Shown: in pieces, positions 7,824-16,696 of the stretch
Position numbering within the stretch: position 1 is the stretch's first letter
How the letters are laid out: each line of letters begins with the position of its first letter
NCBI GenBank assembly: GCA_006508105.1
Contig: QKPP01000147.1
Location: 1-46,596, forward strand
Direction: 5' to 3'
Length of the DNA stretch: 46,596 nt
From: Myxococcales bacterium FL481
GTDB lineage: Bacteria; Myxococcota_A; Polyangia; Nannocystales; Nannocystaceae
Translations under genes and position numbers: made by a program
The notes under the pieces: model-generated
What the model saw: the letters and a program-made list of their open reading frames with translations, nothing else
Database searches by the model: none
Told to the model about the DNA's origin: nothing

Positions 7824-8885
7824 ATGTCGGCGCGCGAGACGGCTTTGGCACTGACACGGTGGTTCGCGGCGGCCCAACGCGATCTGCCCTGGCGCAAAAC
7901 GAGGGATCCGTACGCCATTTGGGTCTCGGAAGTTATGCTGCAACAGACGCGGGTCGATACCGTCGAGGGCTACTACGATGGATTTCTGCGACGATTTCCG
8001 GATGTGGAGAGCCTCGCCGCTGCCGACGAGGACGCGGTTTTGTCGGCTTGGAGTGGACTCGGCTACTACCGTCGCGCGCGTTTGCTCCATCGTGGGGCGC
8101 GGCACGTGGTCGAGGCGCTCAACGGCGAGCTGCCCGCGGACGCGGTCGATCTGCGCAGGATCCCCGGGATCGGCCCGTATACCGCGGGGGCGATCGCGTC
8201 GATCGCCTTCGATCGCCCCGAACCGCTGGTCGACGGCAACGTCGCGCGGGTCTTGTCCCGGTTTCACGCGATCGAGGACCCCGCGGGCCAAGACGCAAAG
8301 GCCCGGCGACACTGGGATGAGGTGGCCGAGATCGTCCAACACGGCCGCCCGCGGGTGTTGACCCAAGCGTTGATGGAGCTGGGGGCCACGGTCTGCACCC
8401 CCCAGCGGCCGCGCTGTGAAGACTGTCCTTTGCAGCCACGCTGCCGGGCGCACGCGCTGGGACGGGCGGCGGACATCATGGTGACGCGGCGGAAGGCCTC
8501 GGTTCGTACCGAGCGCTACCACGCCCTGCTGCTGCGTTGCGGTGATCGGGTGCTGTTGGCCAAGCGACCCGAGGGCGGTTTGCTGGCGGGACTGTGGTGT
8601 CCCCCGCTGGTGCCCCGTCAGGGGCGCCGCCGCCTACCCACGGCTGCCGCGGTGGAGCAGCTACTCGGAGCGGGCGTGGACGTTCGAGGGGCTGCGTCGC
8701 GAGACGTCAAGCACGTGTTCACCCATCGGATCTGGCACCTCACGCCGTGCGTCGGCGGATGGCCCCGCCGTCCCCGGCTGGCGTTGGAGGGCGCGGCCTG
8801 GGTGCCGCTCGGCGGGCTGCCCGTGGGGGGCGTGCCGACGGTGACCAAAAAGCTGTTGGGGGTGCTCGAAGACGACGGCCAGTGA
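7824..8885 (+). CDS. mutY: A/G-specific adenine DNA glycosylase MutY
   Basis: MutY removes adenine mispaired with 8-oxoguanine. The product is 353 residues. The catalytic Glu is E36 in SEVMLQQTRV. The helix-hairpin-helix IPGIGPYTAGAIASIAF is followed by the catalytic D137 in LVDGNVARV. The iron-sulfur cluster ligands are C191, C198, C201 and C207 with the canonical 6-2-5 spacing. A NUDIX-like C-terminal domain (from about residue 235; LLAGLWCPPLVP and the HVFTHRIWHL segment) should read 8-oxoG. Start ATG at 7824 gives the expected N-terminus; only a weak AGG precedes it. The gene diverges from murC and converges with the CheB-like gene 30 bases away. Confidence 0.95.
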   Translation: MSARETALALTRWFAAAQRDLPWRKTRDPYAIWVSEVMLQQTRVDTVEGYYDGFLRRFPDVESLAAADEDAVLSAWSGLGYYRRARLLHRGARHVVEALNGELPADAVDLRRIPGIGPYTAGAIASIAFDRPEPLVDGNVARVLSRFHAIEDPAGQDAKARRHWDEVAEIVQHGRPRVLTQALMELGATVCTPQRPRCEDCPLQPRCRAHALGRAADIMVTRRKASVRTERYHALLLRCGDRVLLAKRPEGGLLAGLWCPPLVPRQGRRRLPTAAAVEQLLGAGVDVRGAASRDVKHVFTHRIWHLTPCVGGWPRRPRLALEGAAWVPLGGLPVGGVPTVTKKLLGVLEDDGQ

Positions 8886-8915
8886 GCGGTGGTGCGATGG
8901 GTCACGTCGCGTCGA

Positions 8916-10130
8916 TCAGGCCGCGTTCCGTGCGACGGCGCCGAGGATCCGCGCCGCGAGTTCTTCGAGAGGTACGAGGCTCTCGGCGCCGTCGTTCTCG
9001 TACGCGGCTCGCGGCATGCCGAACACGACGCTGGTGGCCTCGTCTTGGGCGAAGGTGCGGGCGCCCGCTTGCCGTAAGGCCAGCAGTCCGTCGGCGCCGT
9101 CGCGCCCCATGCCGGTGAGCACCACGCCGATTGCCCGCGCGCCGAAGGCTTCGGCGGCGCTCGACATCAGGACGTCAATGGAGGGACGGTGTCCCGAAAC
9201 CTTGGGTCCGTCGGCGGTGCGCACCCGTGCGACCTGACCCTGGCGAACCACCCGCAGATGCGTGTCGCCCGGCGCGACCAGGACTTCCCCGCGCCGCAGT
9301 GGATCGCCGTCGGCCGCGTGTCGGACCGCGACCTCGACGCTTTGGTCCAAGTGCTCGGCGAACGTGCGGGTGAACCCCGCGGGCATGTGTTGGACCACCA
9401 CCACTGGTGGGGCGGTGGGGGGCAAATCACCGATCAGGGTGCGGATCGCCTCGGTTCCGCCGGTCGACGCTCCCACGACGATCACCCGCTCGGTCGAATC
9501 GTGCGACGCGGCGGGGGACACGTGGCGTGGGGGCGGTGTCGATAGGCGGCGCCCGGATAGCTTCGCCCGGGTCGCCACGCGGATTTTGTCGATGAGCTCG
9601 CCGGCGAAAAACTCGTCGGGGGGCCCGCGGCGAGACGCGCCGATCGGGACGACATCCAACGCGCCGGCTTGGAGAGCGTGCACCGCTGCCGCGGCGGAGG
9701 GCCCTCCAGCGGGGGAGAATACAACGGCGAGGGTGGCGATCCCCGCCTGGCACGACGAGGCGACCAGGGGCAGCAGCGCCGGGTTCTCAGCGTCGACGAC
9801 CAAGACATTGACCTTGTGTCGATCCAGCAGTCGTTCGACCTGCCGAGGCGCCGAGGCGATGCCGACCACGTCCAGATCCAGTTCGCGTTGCAGAGTGACA
9901 GCCAAGCTGGCGGCACGCTTGGTGGCATCGGCAATCGCCACCTTGGTGACCCGCACCGGGGTTCGGTCATCGGTGATCGCCTCGGGGACACCCGTGGATC
10001 CCCCCGTCTCGGGCGGGAACAACTTGGCCGCGACTGGTTCACGCGCGGCCGCCCGATCCGCATCCGAGTCGACTTCGGATCCGTGGGCAGGCCGCCGGTT
10101 GGGCGGCGAGTTGCGGCGGGGACTACTCAC
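8916..10130 (-). CDS. CheB-like protein-glutamate methylesterase with degenerate receiver
   Basis: The product is 404 residues from a GTG at 10130. A disordered N-terminus of about 58 residues precedes a receiver-like domain (~60-185), a linker rich in Pro and Ser, and a CheB methylesterase domain (~215-400). The esterase triad is intact: S222 in VGASTGG, H248 in VVQHMP and D344 in GMGRDG. CheB removes methyl groups from, or deamidates, chemoreceptors. The receiver keeps an Asp at the phosphorylation position (D113, VVDAENP), but the acidic pair near its first strand is reduced to IADA and no Lys is visible at the usual KP position, so control by phosphorylation is doubtful. No receptor, CheA or CheR is next to it. 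The divergent neighbour is a receiver-PAS regulator. Confidence 0.85.
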   Translation of the reverse strand: MSSPRRNSPPNRRPAHGSEVDSDADRAAAREPVAAKLFPPETGGSTGVPEAITDDRTPVRVTKVAIADATKRAASLAVTLQRELDLDVVGIASAPRQVERLLDRHKVNVLVVDAENPALLPLVASSCQAGIATLAVVFSPAGGPSAAAAVHALQAGALDVVPIGASRRGPPDEFFAGELIDKIRVATRAKLSGRRLSTPPPRHVSPAASHDSTERVIVVGASTGGTEAIRTLIGDLPPTAPPVVVVQHMPAGFTRTFAEHLDQSVEVAVRHAADGDPLRRGEVLVAPGDTHLRVVRQGQVARVRTADGPKVSGHRPSIDVLMSSAAEAFGARAIGVVLTGMGRDGADGLLALRQAGARTFAQDEATSVVFGMPRAAYENDGAESLVPLEELAARILGAVARNAA

Positions 10131-10498
10131 AGGCGCGGTGGTCGACGAGGATGGCGTCGACCCAAAAAACGACGCGTCACGTCACCAGTAGCGTAGGACG
10201 GCCCGTTCTATTGTCGATGAGGCCGCATTGCCAGATAACTAGCCCGAACGGGTCAGCTTGGCGTCAGCCCGACCGGCTCGGCGGAGCTGGTGCCCCGGAG
10301 TGAACCACTGCGTGACAAGGTGCGTGCGAGCGACGGACGGGTCGTCGCCAGCCAACCCGTTGCCGCGGAATCGAGGGGCTGGTCGCGGGGGCAAAAAGCT
10401 CCTACGGTCAATTCGTCCACTTCCGGCGGCGTCGCGGGCACGGCGACGACTCGTGGCCGGGAAGGACGGGCGCCAGTCTTTTGCGCCGGGAGATCGCA
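10131..10498. other. Divergent control region between cheB-like and receiver-PAS genes
   Basis: No gene is supported in these 368 bases. It must carry the promoters of the two divergent signalling genes. A 7-bp inverted repeat, CCCGTTC (10202-10208) and GAACGGG (10246-10252), could be an operator or part of a leader hairpin. I cannot assign sigma-factor boxes with confidence. Confidence 0.3.
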
Positions 10499-11269
10499 GT
10501 GAAACTCAAGCTACTCATCGCCGACGACGACGCCACGACCCGCCGGATCCTGCAGCGAGCAGTCGCGCTGCTTGGACACGAAGTCATTGCGGTCAATGAC
10601 GGGCGCGAGCTCGTCGAGCGGTTCGCTGAGATTCGCCCGGACTTGATTCTCACCGACTGGCGCATGCCCGAGATGGACGGCGTGGAGGCGATCGAGCGCA
10701 TCCGCAGCATGCCGGGGGGCCACGAGGTGTTCATCGTCTTGAGCACCGGTGTGTACGGGGCGTCGGAAACGGCCAGCGCGATCGAGGCCGGCGCCGACGA
10801 CTACATTCTCAAGCCGATCTCGGTGCCCGCTCTGCGCGTGCTCCTGATGTTGTCCGGCGAGCGCATCGCTCGACGACGCACGGTGACGGACGGGGTCCGC
10901 GCTGTCAGCGACTCTGGCCTACCGGGGCTGGTCGAGTACTTCCCCGGGGCGATGGTCACCACCGACTTGGAAGGTCGGGTTTGCGCGGTGAATCCGGCGG
11001 GCGCCACCGCGTGGAATGTGGCAGAGGGTAGCGTGTTGGCCGACGTGTTCAGCGAACTCGATCGCCCCGCCCTCAAAGCCGCCTTCGTGCTGGCCGCGGC
11101 GGGCACGGCTCACACCTTCGCGCATCACGACGCGACGGACCGGAGCCGTCACTATCAGACCTGTGTCTGGCCGTTGTGGCGGGACAGCCAGGTCTCCGGT
11201 TTCGGTGTGTCCACGATGCAGGTGGTTCCCACGCAAGCGGGGGAGTCGCCGCACCGCAACGCCGGCTAG
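10499..11269 (+). CDS. Response regulator with receiver and PAS-like domains
   Basis: The product is 256 residues. The receiver (1-~125) has the acidic triplet D9-D11, phospho-acceptor D53 in LTDWRMPEMDG, a Thr/Ser switch (VLSTG) and the Lys of YILKPIS, so it should be phosphorylatable. Residues ~140-245 resemble a PAS domain (YFPGAMVTTDLEGRVCAVNPAG). There is no DNA-binding, enzymatic or transmitter domain, so it probably acts by protein contact. The GTG at 10499 is preferred over an upstream in-frame start because GGGAG lies seven bases before it. The HPt-like gene follows after 21 bases, likely in the same transcript. Confidence 0.82.
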   Translation: MKLKLLIADDDATTRRILQRAVALLGHEVIAVNDGRELVERFAEIRPDLILTDWRMPEMDGVEAIERIRSMPGGHEVFIVLSTGVYGASETASAIEAGADDYILKPISVPALRVLLMLSGERIARRRTVTDGVRAVSDSGLPGLVEYFPGAMVTTDLEGRVCAVNPAGATAWNVAEGSVLADVFSELDRPALKAAFVLAAAGTAHTFAHHDATDRSRHYQTCVWPLWRDSQVSGFGVSTMQVVPTQAGESPHRNAG

Positions 11270-11290
11270 TCGACGCTGACGCTGGTCATC

Positions 11291-12013
11291 GTGTCACCGT
11301 TTCACGAGCCCGAGGTCGTCGCCGCCGTTGTCGGCCAGGCCGAGCGATCGTTGCTAGACGCCGCGGCGGAGCTCGAGCGACTCGAGCGGTCGCCGGCCGC
11401 GCTGGAGCGGCTCGATCCGGTTTACCTGTGCTTCGAGGCGTTGGCCGGTAACGCCGCGGCCTGTGGACTGACCGAGGTCGGTGAATTCGCCGACGTGATC
11501 GCGCGCAACGTGGCGGACCTGCTGACCGCGGCGCTTCCGGTGTCCCCGACGCAGAGCACCTTGCTCCGTCAGGCGGTGGAGCTCGCGCTCGCGTTGGTGG
11601 ATGGGTCGCAGGTGGGGCCCGCCCCGGCTCGGACCCGGGCGGCGTTCTTGGCTCGTTTCGCCCGAGAGTGTGCCCTCATGGGCCAGTCCCCGCCGACGGG
11701 GCCGGCCGCGGATCTACCGGGCCGACTCGGCGCGGCTGGGCCGGATCGTGCCGCGAACGATGGGGCCACGGGGATGGCTCTTGGGGTCACGGGGGCCCAA
11801 GCGGACGCCGCCTCGCGCTTGGACGCGATGACGGGCGCAGTGCGAGACTTGCTGCTCCGCGTGCGCGAAGCGGTCGCGCCGGCCCGCGAGTCGCGAGCAC
11901 TGAGCGAGCACGAGCTGCATCAGATCGAGGGGATACTGCGGTCGCTGGTGAGCGAGCTCGACAGCCTGCGTCTCGATGTCCAACGGCACCCTCGTGATGT
12001 CGGCGGGGTGTGA
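11291..12013 (+). CDS. HPt-like protein lacking the phospho-accepting histidine
   Basis: The product is 240 residues from a GTG. The N-terminal ~110 residues are helical and match the histidine-phosphotransfer pattern, including the F-x-x-L-x-G-(5)-G core (FEALAGNAAACG at 48-59). In an active HPt this core reads H-x-L-K-G; here the His position is E49 and the Lys is A52. It therefore cannot relay phosphate in the usual way and may be an inhibitor or scaffold, as some pseudo-HPt proteins are. The C-terminal half (~150-235) is mostly helical, possibly coiled coil, and not recognised. It follows the receiver-PAS gene and may bind that regulator. The assignment rests on motif alignment by eye. 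Confidence 0.55.
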   Translation: MSPFHEPEVVAAVVGQAERSLLDAAAELERLERSPAALERLDPVYLCFEALAGNAAACGLTEVGEFADVIARNVADLLTAALPVSPTQSTLLRQAVELALALVDGSQVGPAPARTRAAFLARFARECALMGQSPPTGPAADLPGRLGAAGPDRAANDGATGMALGVTGAQADAASRLDAMTGAVRDLLLRVREAVAPARESRALSEHELHQIEGILRSLVSELDSLRLDVQRHPRDVGGV

Positions 12014-12076
12014 GGGGGCTCGACGCACACGATCGCGCGGGTTTCGGGAGGGCGCTTGCGCGGCCGCCCGTCGATA

Positions 12077-12658
12077 TCAGCTGCCGTAGCGAGCGACGAT
12101 CCGCTCGACTTGGCGGCGGAACTCGGTCTCTCGGTGGCGTTTGAAGTTGGCCCACGTGCACAGCGAGTGCGGATCGTGGACGCGGTCGACGAATAGTTTG
12201 CCATCGAGGTGATCGACTTCGTGTTGGAACGTGCCCGCCGTGATGCCCTTGACGTGGCGTTTCCACGGCGTGCCGTGACGGTCCCACGCCGTGACGTCGA
12301 TCTCGGCATGGCGGGAGACGACGCCGCGAAGGTTCGGCACCGACAAACAGCCCTCGTAGTTCTCGAACTGCGCCTCGCCGCGCGGGCTCAACGTCGGGTT
12401 GACGAGCACGGTCAACGGGATGTTGGGCTTGTAGGGGTACCGGGGGTTGTCTCGAACCTCGAGGACGCACACCCGCAGGGGTTCAAACACCTGCGGCGCT
12501 GCGATCCCGGCCCCGTCGGCGTGTCGCATGGTGGCGATGAGACGGTCGACGAACGCTTGAAACTGCGGGGTCGAGATCTGCTCGCGGGTCACCGTGGCGG
12601 CGGGCTGGCGCAGGATCGGCTCGCCGATCTCGGCGATGGGCAATGGTTCGAGGCTCAT
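12077..12658 (-). CDS. def: Peptide deformylase
   Basis: Peptide deformylase removes the formyl group from the N-terminal Met of new proteins and uses Fe2+ or similar metal. The product is 193 residues. All three family motifs are present: GAGIAAPQV (motif 1), EGCLSVP with the metal-ligand Cys (motif 2) and QHEVDHLDG with the two His ligands and catalytic Glu (motif 3). The start ATG at 12658 overlaps the stop codon of the upstream membrane-protein gene as ATGA, so expression is coupled to it. The usual partner gene fmt is not here. Confidence 0.95.
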   Translation of the reverse strand: MSLEPLPIAEIGEPILRQPAATVTREQISTPQFQAFVDRLIATMRHADGAGIAAPQVFEPLRVCVLEVRDNPRYPYKPNIPLTVLVNPTLSPRGEAQFENYEGCLSVPNLRGVVSRHAEIDVTAWDRHGTPWKRHVKGITAGTFQHEVDHLDGKLFVDRVHDPHSLCTWANFKRHRETEFRRQVERIVARYGS

Positions 12659-14463
12659 CGTTTCGCGACTTTGGCCTTGATCGCGGCCACCCCATCCTTG
12701 ACGTACACGGTGAACCGGACCCGGACGCTTGGATCGCCTTTGCTCAAGGTCTTTGCGTTGTGCTTGAGCTTGGCGGCGAAGCGTTCAAACGTGAGGCCGT
12801 CGAGCCGCTCGCCGCAAGCCTTTTTCGTCTTGACGAACTGCTCGAACACATCGCGGTAGTCCTCCCCTTCGCCGGCTTCCGGCCGGGGTTTATGGGGGGG
12901 GGAGAAACGCGCGAGCCCGCTGGGTTCCTCGCGCGACGTCGGCTCCGGGGGGGTCGTGGGGGGAGCGGCGTCGGGCGGGGCCGCCGTCGGCTCGTCCGTC
13001 GCAGGGCCCGACAGGAACCGTTGAAGATCCTCGTCCGCGCTCCGGCGTCGCTCCGGGTCGTCGAGCGGGGCGAGCGCCGCGTGGTCGGCCTGCGTCTCCG
13101 CGAGTAGGGGGGCTTGCGAATCCTGGGCGGGCTCGGAGGGGGGCTCGTCGGGCGAGTGATCCTGGTCGTCATCGCGCCGGTCCTCGTGCGAGCCAACGGA
13201 GGACTCTCGCTCGTGGCTGGCGGGCGCGACCGCGTGGGCGGGCTGAGCGAGTGGCCGGGCCGAGGGTCGGTCCGGACGCGCCGGCCCGAACTCGTCGAGG
13301 CCTTCATCGTACTCGTGTTCGCCCAACTCGGCCGCCTGCCGGATCGCGGTGTGGGTGTGGACCGCGGTGCGAGCCAGCTCGCCGAACAAGCCGTTGTAGG
13401 TTTCTTGATACAGCTGAGCTTGACGGCCTTGTCCAATGTTTTCGAACTCAGCGATGAGCCGGCGCAGCGGCACGGTGTTCTCGAGGTGGGGGAAGTACAG
13501 ACACAGCGTCAGCGCGACCAACAGCAGCGCGCCCAGTGGTAGCCAGTTGAGCTGGCTGACCAAGCCGTCTTGCTGGGCTTGTCGCAGTGACTGCACGAGG
13601 TCGTGCTGACTCGCGCCAGCCGTGGATAGCGACAACACGGCGAGCACCGTGGCGTCGCGGCCTCGGCCGGCGGGGCCGGGCACGCGGCCGATCGCGCCGA
13701 TCCGGGCCTCCGCGCCCTGACCGACGACGAATACCTGGCTGGCCCCGTCTGGCGGCACGCTGTCGACGTTCTCTGCCACGAGCGTCGTGAGTTCGGACGC
13801 CTTGGCGCTACCGATGGGCTCGCCCAGGGTCGCGCCGCTGCGGACGAGTCCGGCCGGGTAGGAAGTCCCCAGCACGCGTCGCAATGAGGAGCCGCCGCCG
13901 AGGTCCACGGGATCGATGGCGACGATGCGGCGTTCGAGGTCCCCGAGCTCGCGGCGCGAGACTTTGACGGTGTGGAGCCGGTCTCCCAACGTCGCCGAGA
14001 ACAGGGACTCTTTCGGATCCTCACGGGCTTGCTTGAAGTCGTCGAGGTCCGCGAGCTCGTCGAACAGTCGCTCTTCGATACCCGTTCTGGCGACGATGCG
14101 CGTGTCTTTGTCGACGATCGCGACGCTCATCGACGCGTGCTCACGCAAGAGCCCTTCGTTGGCGACGGTGGCGAGGACCGCTGGGAGGTCGGCGGAGGGG
14201 GGATCTTCGTCCTCGTCTTCGGCGGTGGCGTCGAGAGCCTCGCGCAGCCGAGTGTCGTTGAGCAGCGAAGGACTGATCGACACCGGCGACGACTGAATGT
14301 CGGCCGCGATGGCGGCGATGCCCGCTTCCGTCACGGCACGAATCACTTTGCGATCGGCGTCGGTAAAACCGCTCGCGGAGCGCAGCGACAACAAGAACAT
14401 GCCCGCGAGGCATGCCGTAGCGAGACAGGCCAACAACGCGGCCCACAGTTTGGTCAGGATCAC
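12655..14463 (-). CDS. Two-span membrane protein resembling the MXAN_5187 family
   Basis: The product is 602 residues from a GTG at 14463 preceded by GAGGTG at five bases. A first membrane helix (LWAALLACLATACLAGMFLLSL) anchors an extracytoplasmic domain of ~270 residues that looks like a sensor module. A second helix (LNWLPLGALLLVALTLCLYF) is followed by a HAMP-like helical stretch, a long acidic and Pro-rich linker, and a ~75-residue C-terminal domain (YRDVFEQFVKTKKACGE...FTVYVKDGVAAIKA). That C-terminal pattern is what I recall of the MXAN_5187 C-terminal domain of myxobacteria; its function is not known to me. No kinase or methyl-accepting domain is visible. It is coupled to def by a four-base overlap. 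Confidence 0.65.
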   Translation of the reverse strand: MILTKLWAALLACLATACLAGMFLLSLRSASGFTDADRKVIRAVTEAGIAAIAADIQSSPVSISPSLLNDTRLREALDATAEDEDEDPPSADLPAVLATVANEGLLREHASMSVAIVDKDTRIVARTGIEERLFDELADLDDFKQAREDPKESLFSATLGDRLHTVKVSRRELGDLERRIVAIDPVDLGGGSSLRRVLGTSYPAGLVRSGATLGEPIGSAKASELTTLVAENVDSVPPDGASQVFVVGQGAEARIGAIGRVPGPAGRGRDATVLAVLSLSTAGASQHDLVQSLRQAQQDGLVSQLNWLPLGALLLVALTLCLYFPHLENTVPLRRLIAEFENIGQGRQAQLYQETYNGLFGELARTAVHTHTAIRQAAELGEHEYDEGLDEFGPARPDRPSARPLAQPAHAVAPASHERESSVGSHEDRRDDDQDHSPDEPPSEPAQDSQAPLLAETQADHAALAPLDDPERRRSADEDLQRFLSGPATDEPTAAPPDAAPPTTPPEPTSREEPSGLARFSPPHKPRPEAGEGEDYRDVFEQFVKTKKACGERLDGLTFERFAAKLKHNAKTLSKGDPSVRVRFTVYVKDGVAAIKAKVAKR

Positions 14464-14764
14464 TGGAACACCTCGGTCGGATCGAGGCGGACGTTCGAAG
14501 TCGGCCCGCACCCCATCGCCGTCGGACGCGAGAGCGCCGACGTTCGCCGAGTCTATCCGGTTTTGTCCGCGCGGAGAGCCAACTCCCGCCAGGCGAGCGC
14601 CGCGGGAATGCCGGGTCATCGCGTCGTGGCCGGGATGATTCGCGGTGGCGGCAAACCTCATCGCCGCTCGGCTCGGCGTCGACATCGGACAATCCTCGGT
14701 CTGGATCGGAATGCGCGGCCGGTTGGGCTGCAACGATCTCGGGCGCGGGACGACAAGGCACCGC
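14464..14764. other. Divergent region between the MXAN_5187-like gene and comEC
   Basis: No gene is supported in these 301 bases. It must carry a promoter for the minus-strand membrane-protein gene and probably one for comEC. The open frames crossing it have the composition of shadows. I see no operator-like palindrome. Confidence 0.25.
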
Positions 14765-15070
14765 ATGCGCACGCTCGCATCGGCTCTGGCGTTTGGCTGC
14801 GCGGCCGCGATCGCGTCGTCGGTGACCGCTCCCGTGGTCGTGGCGGGCGTGCTGGTCGGGTTGTTGATCGCGGGAGCTTTCGCGGCGGCGGCCGCCTGGC
14901 TCCGAGATGGGCGTCATCCGACGACACCGCACGCTCCGCCTGAGCTCGGTTGCCGGCCGGTCGACGACGACCGGCGGCGGCCGGCCGCCGTTGCGCGGCC
15001 GTGCTCGGGTGGACGCGCGGCGCGAGTCGGTCCGCCGCCGCGTGGACTTGGGCCGAGCCGCCGTCGCGCC
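14765..15070 (+). pseudogene. comEC: Displaced N-terminal segment of comEC in other frames
   Basis: From ATG 14765 one frame encodes about 45 hydrophobic residues suited to two membrane helices (LASALAFGCAAAIASS, VVVAGVLVGLLIAGAFAAAA). Coding character then moves to a second frame at about 14920-14945 (LRLSSVAGR...VRRRVDLGRAA), and to a third at about 15055-15075, which continues into the main comEC reading frame. Third-position GC supports each switch. ComEC proteins normally start with such helices followed by a soluble OB-like domain, so this looks like the missing N-terminus broken by two single-base shifts. They may be real mutations or sequence errors. Confidence 0.5.
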
Positions 15071-16683
15071 ACGGGTTGGTGCTGTTCACGGTGGAGCGCG
15101 CGTCGATGCCGGGGCCGCGTTGCCTCGTGGATGCATCCGTGGGGGCCGATAGTTATGTGCGTTTGAGCGTCGAAGTCATGGATTGCGCCGTGGCATCGGG
15201 GGACGTGTTGGCGATTGGGGTCCAGCACATCGAAGCGCCTCCGGCTTCGCGCGACCCAATGACGCCGCGTACGCGGCGCGGACCACCCGTGGTCTGGGCC
15301 TCGCGGGCGTGGCTTCACCGACGCGGCCAAGACGGCTACTGGCGGTGGGTGGCGAACCGGCGCGCTCGGGTCTGGCGGCACGCTTGGTCGCCCGCGGCTC
15401 GGCTGGTCGCCGCCAGTGTGCTCGGGTTGCGCTCGGTTGCATCACCCGAGCTCAAACAGTCGTTTCGATGGGCGGGCCTGGGCCATCTGCTCGCCGTCAG
15501 CGGCTTGCACGTCGCGCTGGTCGTCTCGTTGCTGTCGGGCGTCGGTCTGCGACTGGGGGGATTCGTCGGGGCGCCGGGGCTCGGCCGCGCCGCGGGCATC
15601 GTGTTGCCGTCGTTGCTCTACGTGGGGCTGACTGGGGCGGCCGCGCCGGCGGTGCGAGCCGCCATCATGCTCGGGCTTTGGTCCCTGTCGGCGGTATGGG
15701 GTCGTCCGGCGCACGGTCTGACGATCCTGGCCGTCGCCGGCGTCGCGATGATCGGGTGGGAGCCGAGTTGGATGTTCGATCCTGGCTTCGCGCTGTCGTT
15801 TGCGGCGATGGGGGCCGTCGTCACCGCTCCGCCGCGCGCGGGATTGCTCCAGGTTAGTTGGCGCATTTGTTGGTGGACCGCGCCCGTGTCGTGGTGGGCG
15901 TTCGACACGGCCTCGGCGGTCGGCGTGGCGGCCAACCTCGTGGCGATTCCGGTGTTCGGTGTGCTGGTCTTGCCCGGTGGACTATTGGCGCATCTCGGCC
16001 CAGGCCCGATCGCGTCGCGGCTCGGTCCGGTCGCCGAGGCGGCGGCCGCGTTGCTCATCGACTGGGCCCAACTCATCAGTTCCGCGCCGGCCGCCCTGCG
16101 TGGCGTCGAAACCTTGCTCGCGCTGGGGATTGCGGGCTGGATCGCGCGATGGTTTTCGCCGCGCTGGTCCGGTTGGCGGCATCTCCCGCCGCGGGCGATT
16201 GTGGTCACGCTCGTGGCCTTCGTCGCCGCTCGCCGCTGGGCGCCGCCACCGGAGCCATTTGCGGACTTCTACTCACTGATCGGCGCCCGCAGTCAGGCCA
16301 CCGTGTTGCGGTTGCCCGGTCGGCGGCGCGGCTTTGCATCCGGTTGTCTGGTGGGGGCCAAGCGGGCGCCGGCGTATTGGGTGACGGTGCTGCCGCGCCT
16401 CGGCGTCCGTCGGCTGCTGCGCGTCGATGCGCCGTCGAGCTACGCTGCTGAGCTCGAGCAACGCTGGAACCACGCGGGCTTTCCTTCGGTTTCGGCCGGC
16501 GGCGATTGTCCGGCATTCGACGCGGCGCGGTTCCAGCAGCTGCGGCGGCGCTGTCGATGGCGAGCCGGCGGCGATGTCTGGCTGCGTGGATCCTACGATG
16601 GGTCGCGCGCGGCGTGTTTTGTGGGCGGTCGGTGGCAGCCGTTGGCGTTGCCATCGCGTCACGGCCGGGACCCGTCCGCCTGA
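14950..16683 (+). CDS. comEC: ComEC/Rec2-type DNA-uptake channel, N-terminus disrupted
   Basis: ComEC forms the inner-membrane channel for single-stranded DNA in natural transformation. The frame opens at 14950, but clear coding character starts near 15060. The competence domain is unmistakable: FRWAGLGHLLAVSGLHVALVVSLL, followed by roughly eight hydrophobic helices to about residue 410. The C-terminal ~130 residues (SLIGARSQATVLRLPG onward) occupy the place of the metallo-beta-lactamase domain but show no HxHxDH metal site, so any nuclease activity there is probably lost. The expected N-terminal helices lie just upstream in different frames. The 3' end is 13 bases before the FHA gene. Confidence 0.75.
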   Translation: MPAGRRRPAAAGRRCAAVLGWTRGASRSAAAWTWAEPPSRHGLVLFTVERASMPGPRCLVDASVGADSYVRLSVEVMDCAVASGDVLAIGVQHIEAPPASRDPMTPRTRRGPPVVWASRAWLHRRGQDGYWRWVANRRARVWRHAWSPAARLVAASVLGLRSVASPELKQSFRWAGLGHLLAVSGLHVALVVSLLSGVGLRLGGFVGAPGLGRAAGIVLPSLLYVGLTGAAAPAVRAAIMLGLWSLSAVWGRPAHGLTILAVAGVAMIGWEPSWMFDPGFALSFAAMGAVVTAPPRAGLLQVSWRICWWTAPVSWWAFDTASAVGVAANLVAIPVFGVLVLPGGLLAHLGPGPIASRLGPVAEAAAALLIDWAQLISSAPAALRGVETLLALGIAGWIARWFSPRWSGWRHLPPRAIVVTLVAFVAARRWAPPPEPFADFYSLIGARSQATVLRLPGRRRGFASGCLVGAKRAPAYWVTVLPRLGVRRLLRVDAPSSYAAELEQRWNHAGFPSVSAGGDCPAFDAARFQQLRRRCRWRAGGDVWLRGSYDGSRAACFVGGRWQPLALPSRHGRDPSA

Positions 16684-16696
16684 CATCGTGGCCGCC

